Shown: piece by piece, positions 61,777 to 64,000 of the stretch | Position numbering within the stretch: the stretch's first letter is position 1 | Layout: every line of letters starts with the position of its first letter | Assembly (NCBI RefSeq): GCF_000266945.1 | Contig: NC_018025.1 | Coordinates: forward strand, 186,001 to 250,000 | Reading direction: 5' to 3' | Source of the DNA: Desulfomonile tiedjei DSM 6799 | GTDB lineage: Bacteria; Desulfobacterota; Desulfomonilia; Desulfomonilales; Desulfomonilaceae | Length of the DNA stretch: 64,000 nucleotides | Position numbers and translations under genes: made by a program | Notes under the pieces: model-generated | What the model saw: the letters and a program-made list of their open reading frames with translations, nothing else | The model's database searches: none | Told to the model about the DNA's origin: nothing

Positions 61777-64000
61777 ATGACAATTCCGAAGTTTTCCGGG
61801 CTGCTGGTTTTGGCGGTCTTTGCCGTTGCCTTACTGGTTTTGGCTACTCTCGATATACGGACCGTTTTTGCATTACTCTTTCTGGCTCCTTTTCTGTCAA
61901 TTATATTTGGCGGCATTCTTTCTATCTTCATCGCTTATATTGCCGGTAAAACATATGTGAACGGCGGCTCCTACGCAGTCCTCTTCATGGGGTGCGGCAT
62001 GCTTTCGTTAGGGTTGGCCGTGTCGATAGGGAGCTATTTGGTAACCCGAGTTGGTGGAGCGAATGATGCCACTACCGTTCAGGCTGCCGGGTTTTTCTTC
62101 GGATCTGTTTTTCACGCCATAGGAGCGATTCTCAATGCTTCCGGTCGTCATCCGCATTACGGCAAAGGAAAACCTCTGACTGTTGCCGCTGCATATGCAG
62201 GTGTGACCGGGATCGTTGTGTGCGTCACATTGGCCGCCTTGAATGATGCTATCCTGCCGTTTTTCGATCCTTCGCATGGGCCGTCGATGCTAAGGCAAGC
62301 GGTTCTCGGCAGCTCGACAGTGCTTTACATTGTCTCATGCGCGTTCTTCTTCACGCATTATCTACGGTCCAGGTCAGATTTCTTCTACTGGTATGCAGTT
62401 TCTCTGGCGCTCTCTTCGATAGCAATGATCAGCTTCTTCTTCCTCAGGGCAATTGGATCTCCGATAGGATGGTTGGGGAAATGTGCGCTGTACATGAGCG
62501 GTCTCATGGCTTTGGCTGCGGTCTTCAGTTCGCTGAAAAATGCCAGATTACGAGGTGTGACCCTTGAAGAAGCCATTGCCGGACTTTTCGCGGATGCTGA
62601 AGCAGGGTACAAGATGCTGGTGGAGACTGCCACTGACGCGATAATCACTTTCGATCACTCAGGAAGGATCATCGACTGGAATTCAGCAGCCGAGAAGATG
62701 TTCGGCTATTCGAAGCAGGAGGCAATTGGAGCGTCTTTCTTCCAGCTCGTCAATGAGAACAGGAATGCGGAGCTTCAGGTTACGAAAGAAGGAGAATCTG
62801 CCTTTCATTCGTTTCGACCGGGGAACATAGAAGTGCTGTTGGAGAGGGACGACGGCCGACGGTTTCCGGCGGAAATGGCGGTATCCTGTAGAAAAGGCCC
62901 GGTCGGACTCCTTGGAACGTGCATTATTCGAGATCTTACCGAACGCAAACGGGCGGAAGCGGAGGTAAGAGATCTCAATCAGGCGCTCCAACGTACAGTG
63001 AAACAACGCACTGCAGCTCTTGAAACCGCGAGAAAGCAGAACGAATTACTTCAGGCAGTCGAGCGGGCACAAACACAATTCATAGCAGACACGGATTCAG
63101 AGACCGTCTTCGCCCATTTCTTGGAAGATTTTTGCTCACTCACCGCCAGTGAATTCGGCTTCATCGGTGAAATCGTCGAAAATGCGGACGGCCGATTACG
63201 CTTGTACCATAGAGCTGTCGTCAGCAACTCATGCAACGAACAATCCCAGCAGAACAATCATCAAGTCGATCGCACGAACGGAGAGACTCGTGAAATCAGC
63301 GGATTGTGGAGTTCGATCGACGAAGCGGCCGACCCGATAGTGTTCAATCATCCCGAAAACAACAGTCAGAGAATCGGACTGCCGGAAGATCATCCTCCTA
63401 TTCGGGCGTTCCTGGGTCTTCCTTTCCTCCATAATGGCAGACTTATCGGTATGGCTGGTTTAGCCAACAGGGCCGATGGCTACGATAGCGAACTTGTCGA
63501 TTTCCTTCAGCCTTATGTTATGACGTGTGCCAACATTATAAAAGCATATGATAACCAAAATCGGCGTAGAGAAGCTGAGCAACAATTGAAGAAAGCGCAT
63601 GCCGAACTTGAACAAAAGGTCCGGGAACGCACAGCGAAATTAGCTCGGGAAATCGAAGAGCGAAAACAAACGGAACAGGCATTACTGGAAAGCAGGGCAA
63701 AGTACAAGGCCTTGTATGAAGATTCGGCAGACGGGATTCTTTTGTTCGATGATACTGGTACTGTCGTGGATGCCAACAAGGCAATCCTGCACATGTTCGG
63801 ATACTCATTGGAAGAAATCAGGGGACAACATATAGAAGAGCTGATTCACCCCGAAGATCTGAAAGAAACGCCTCTAAAGCTGCAAGCAATCCTTGAAGGT
63901 GTATTGACCCGCCTGGATCGTCGCATGCGTATGAAAGACGGCACGTACGTGGCATGCGAGGTCTGCGGCAGACACATAGGAGATAACCTGAATCAGGCTT
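61777..64000 (+). CDS. multi-domain membrane sensor (MASE-like, PAS, GAF, PAS), 3' end outside window
   Basis: An open frame of 741 codons running off the edge. The N-terminus has about seven or eight membrane spans (1-255), an integral sensor domain. PAS1 (about 280-395, ITFDHSGRIIDWNSAAEKMFGY), a coiled coil, GAF (about 425-585), a second coiled coil with LEQKVRERTAKLAREIEERK, and PAS2 (about 640-740) before the cut. The output domain, probably histidine kinase or diguanylate cyclase, is not in the window. The ATG at 61777 follows GGTGAAG, a modest ribosome site. Confidence 0.85.
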   Translation, partial: MTIPKFSGLLVLAVFAVALLVLATLDIRTVFALLFLAPFLSIIFGGILSIFIAYIAGKTYVNGGSYAVLFMGCGMLSLGLAVSIGSYLVTRVGGANDATTVQAAGFFFGSVFHAIGAILNASGRHPHYGKGKPLTVAAAYAGVTGIVVCVTLAALNDAILPFFDPSHGPSMLRQAVLGSSTVLYIVSCAFFFTHYLRSRSDFFYWYAVSLALSSIAMISFFFLRAIGSPIGWLGKCALYMSGLMALAAVFSSLKNARLRGVTLEEAIAGLFADAEAGYKMLVETATDAIITFDHSGRIIDWNSAAEKMFGYSKQEAIGASFFQLVNENRNAELQVTKEGESAFHSFRPGNIEVLLERDDGRRFPAEMAVSCRKGPVGLLGTCIIRDLTERKRAEAEVRDLNQALQRTVKQRTAALETARKQNELLQAVERAQTQFIADTDSETVFAHFLEDFCSLTASEFGFIGEIVENADGRLRLYHRAVVSNSCNEQSQQNNHQVDRTNGETREISGLWSSIDEAADPIVFNHPENNSQRIGLPEDHPPIRAFLGLPFLHNGRLIGMAGLANRADGYDSELVDFLQPYVMTCANIIKAYDNQNRRREAEQQLKKAHAELEQKVRERTAKLAREIEERKQTEQALLESRAKYKALYEDSADGILLFDDTGTVVDANKAILHMFGYSLEEIRGQHIEELIHPEDLKETPLKLQAILEGVLTRLDRRMRMKDGTYVACEVCGRHIGDNLNQA

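Noticed and set aside
61571-61780. A 69-codon frame upstream of the terminal sensor gene
   Set aside because: Low-complexity Leu/Ser-rich end, no ribosome site, overlaps the sensor's leader.

Overview
The window looks like chromosome of a strictly anaerobic deltaproteobacterium (Desulfobacterota). A Desulfomonile- or Syntrophobacter-like sulfate reducer or syntroph would fit; this is inferred from gene content, not from any database match. The pointers are a heterodisulfide-reductase (Hdr/MvhD/MetV) set, a tungsten aldehyde:ferredoxin oxidoreductase, a DUF362 ferredoxin, a B12 riboswitch over a radical-SAM peptide system, PAS histidine kinases without adjacent regulators, and a very dense population of small palindromic repeats. 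About 47 protein genes, one riboswitch and more than 15 repeat-element copies can be supported. No rRNA, tRNA, CRISPR array or transposase gene was seen.

Layout. 1-8.6 kb: HAD-like protein, secreted protein, ftsK, then on the minus strand a GT51 penicillin-binding protein with a decayed transpeptidase half, a LUD protein and a GHMP kinase. 8.7-15.1 kb: MoxR ATPase plus CoxE-like VWA protein, two paralogous secreted Cys/Pro-rich proteins, a 1.5 kb repeat field, and a pentapeptide protein with a tandem helix-turn-helix-like front. 15.3-20.3 kb: Cache/PAS histidine kinase, HDAC-family hydrolase, MurG-like glycosyltransferase. 20.3-27.6 kb: aldehyde ferredoxin oxidoreductase, divergent from metV-hdrA-(hdrA/mvhD)-hdrC-hdrB-gcvH, a likely flavin-based electron-transfer module. 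27.8-29.6 kb: cobalamin riboswitch, terminator, 29-residue peptide gene (cbpA) and radical SAM maturase (cbpB). 29.8-36.9 kb: pdxS-pdxT-truA, a radical SAM protein, thioesterase, amidohydrolase, kinase, a 41-residue membrane protein, DUF1573. 37-44.3 kb: outer-membrane protein, DUF362 ferredoxin, bacterioferritin, PilZ protein, zinc-ribbon protein, thiolase. 44.5-48.8 kb: chromate region (chrA, rhodanese, chrB, MFS). 48.8-52.5 kb: cyanate operon (cynS plus ABC transporter). 53-54.8 kb: second PAS kinase. 55-61.2 kb: DUF5132, two CxxC-less HMA-like proteins, a Ca-type P-type ATPase with the same HMA-like front, and a strongly divergent S-adenosylmethionine synthetase. 61.8 kb to the edge: a multi-PAS/GAF membrane sensor cut off by the window.

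The most interesting parts are: (1) the B12-riboswitch/peptide/radical SAM unit at 27.8-29.6 kb; (2) the HMA-like/P-type ATPase/divergent MetK cluster at 55-61.2 kb, where the MetK homologue has lost the usual methionine-site Glu motif; and (3) two families of 135-160 bp terminal-inverted-repeat elements starting TAATACC. These are nested in and around other palindromes and several times supply the stop codon of the neighbouring gene. Gene ends at truA, the second kinase, the mvhD fusion and ftsK/GHMP kinase are all built on repeats.
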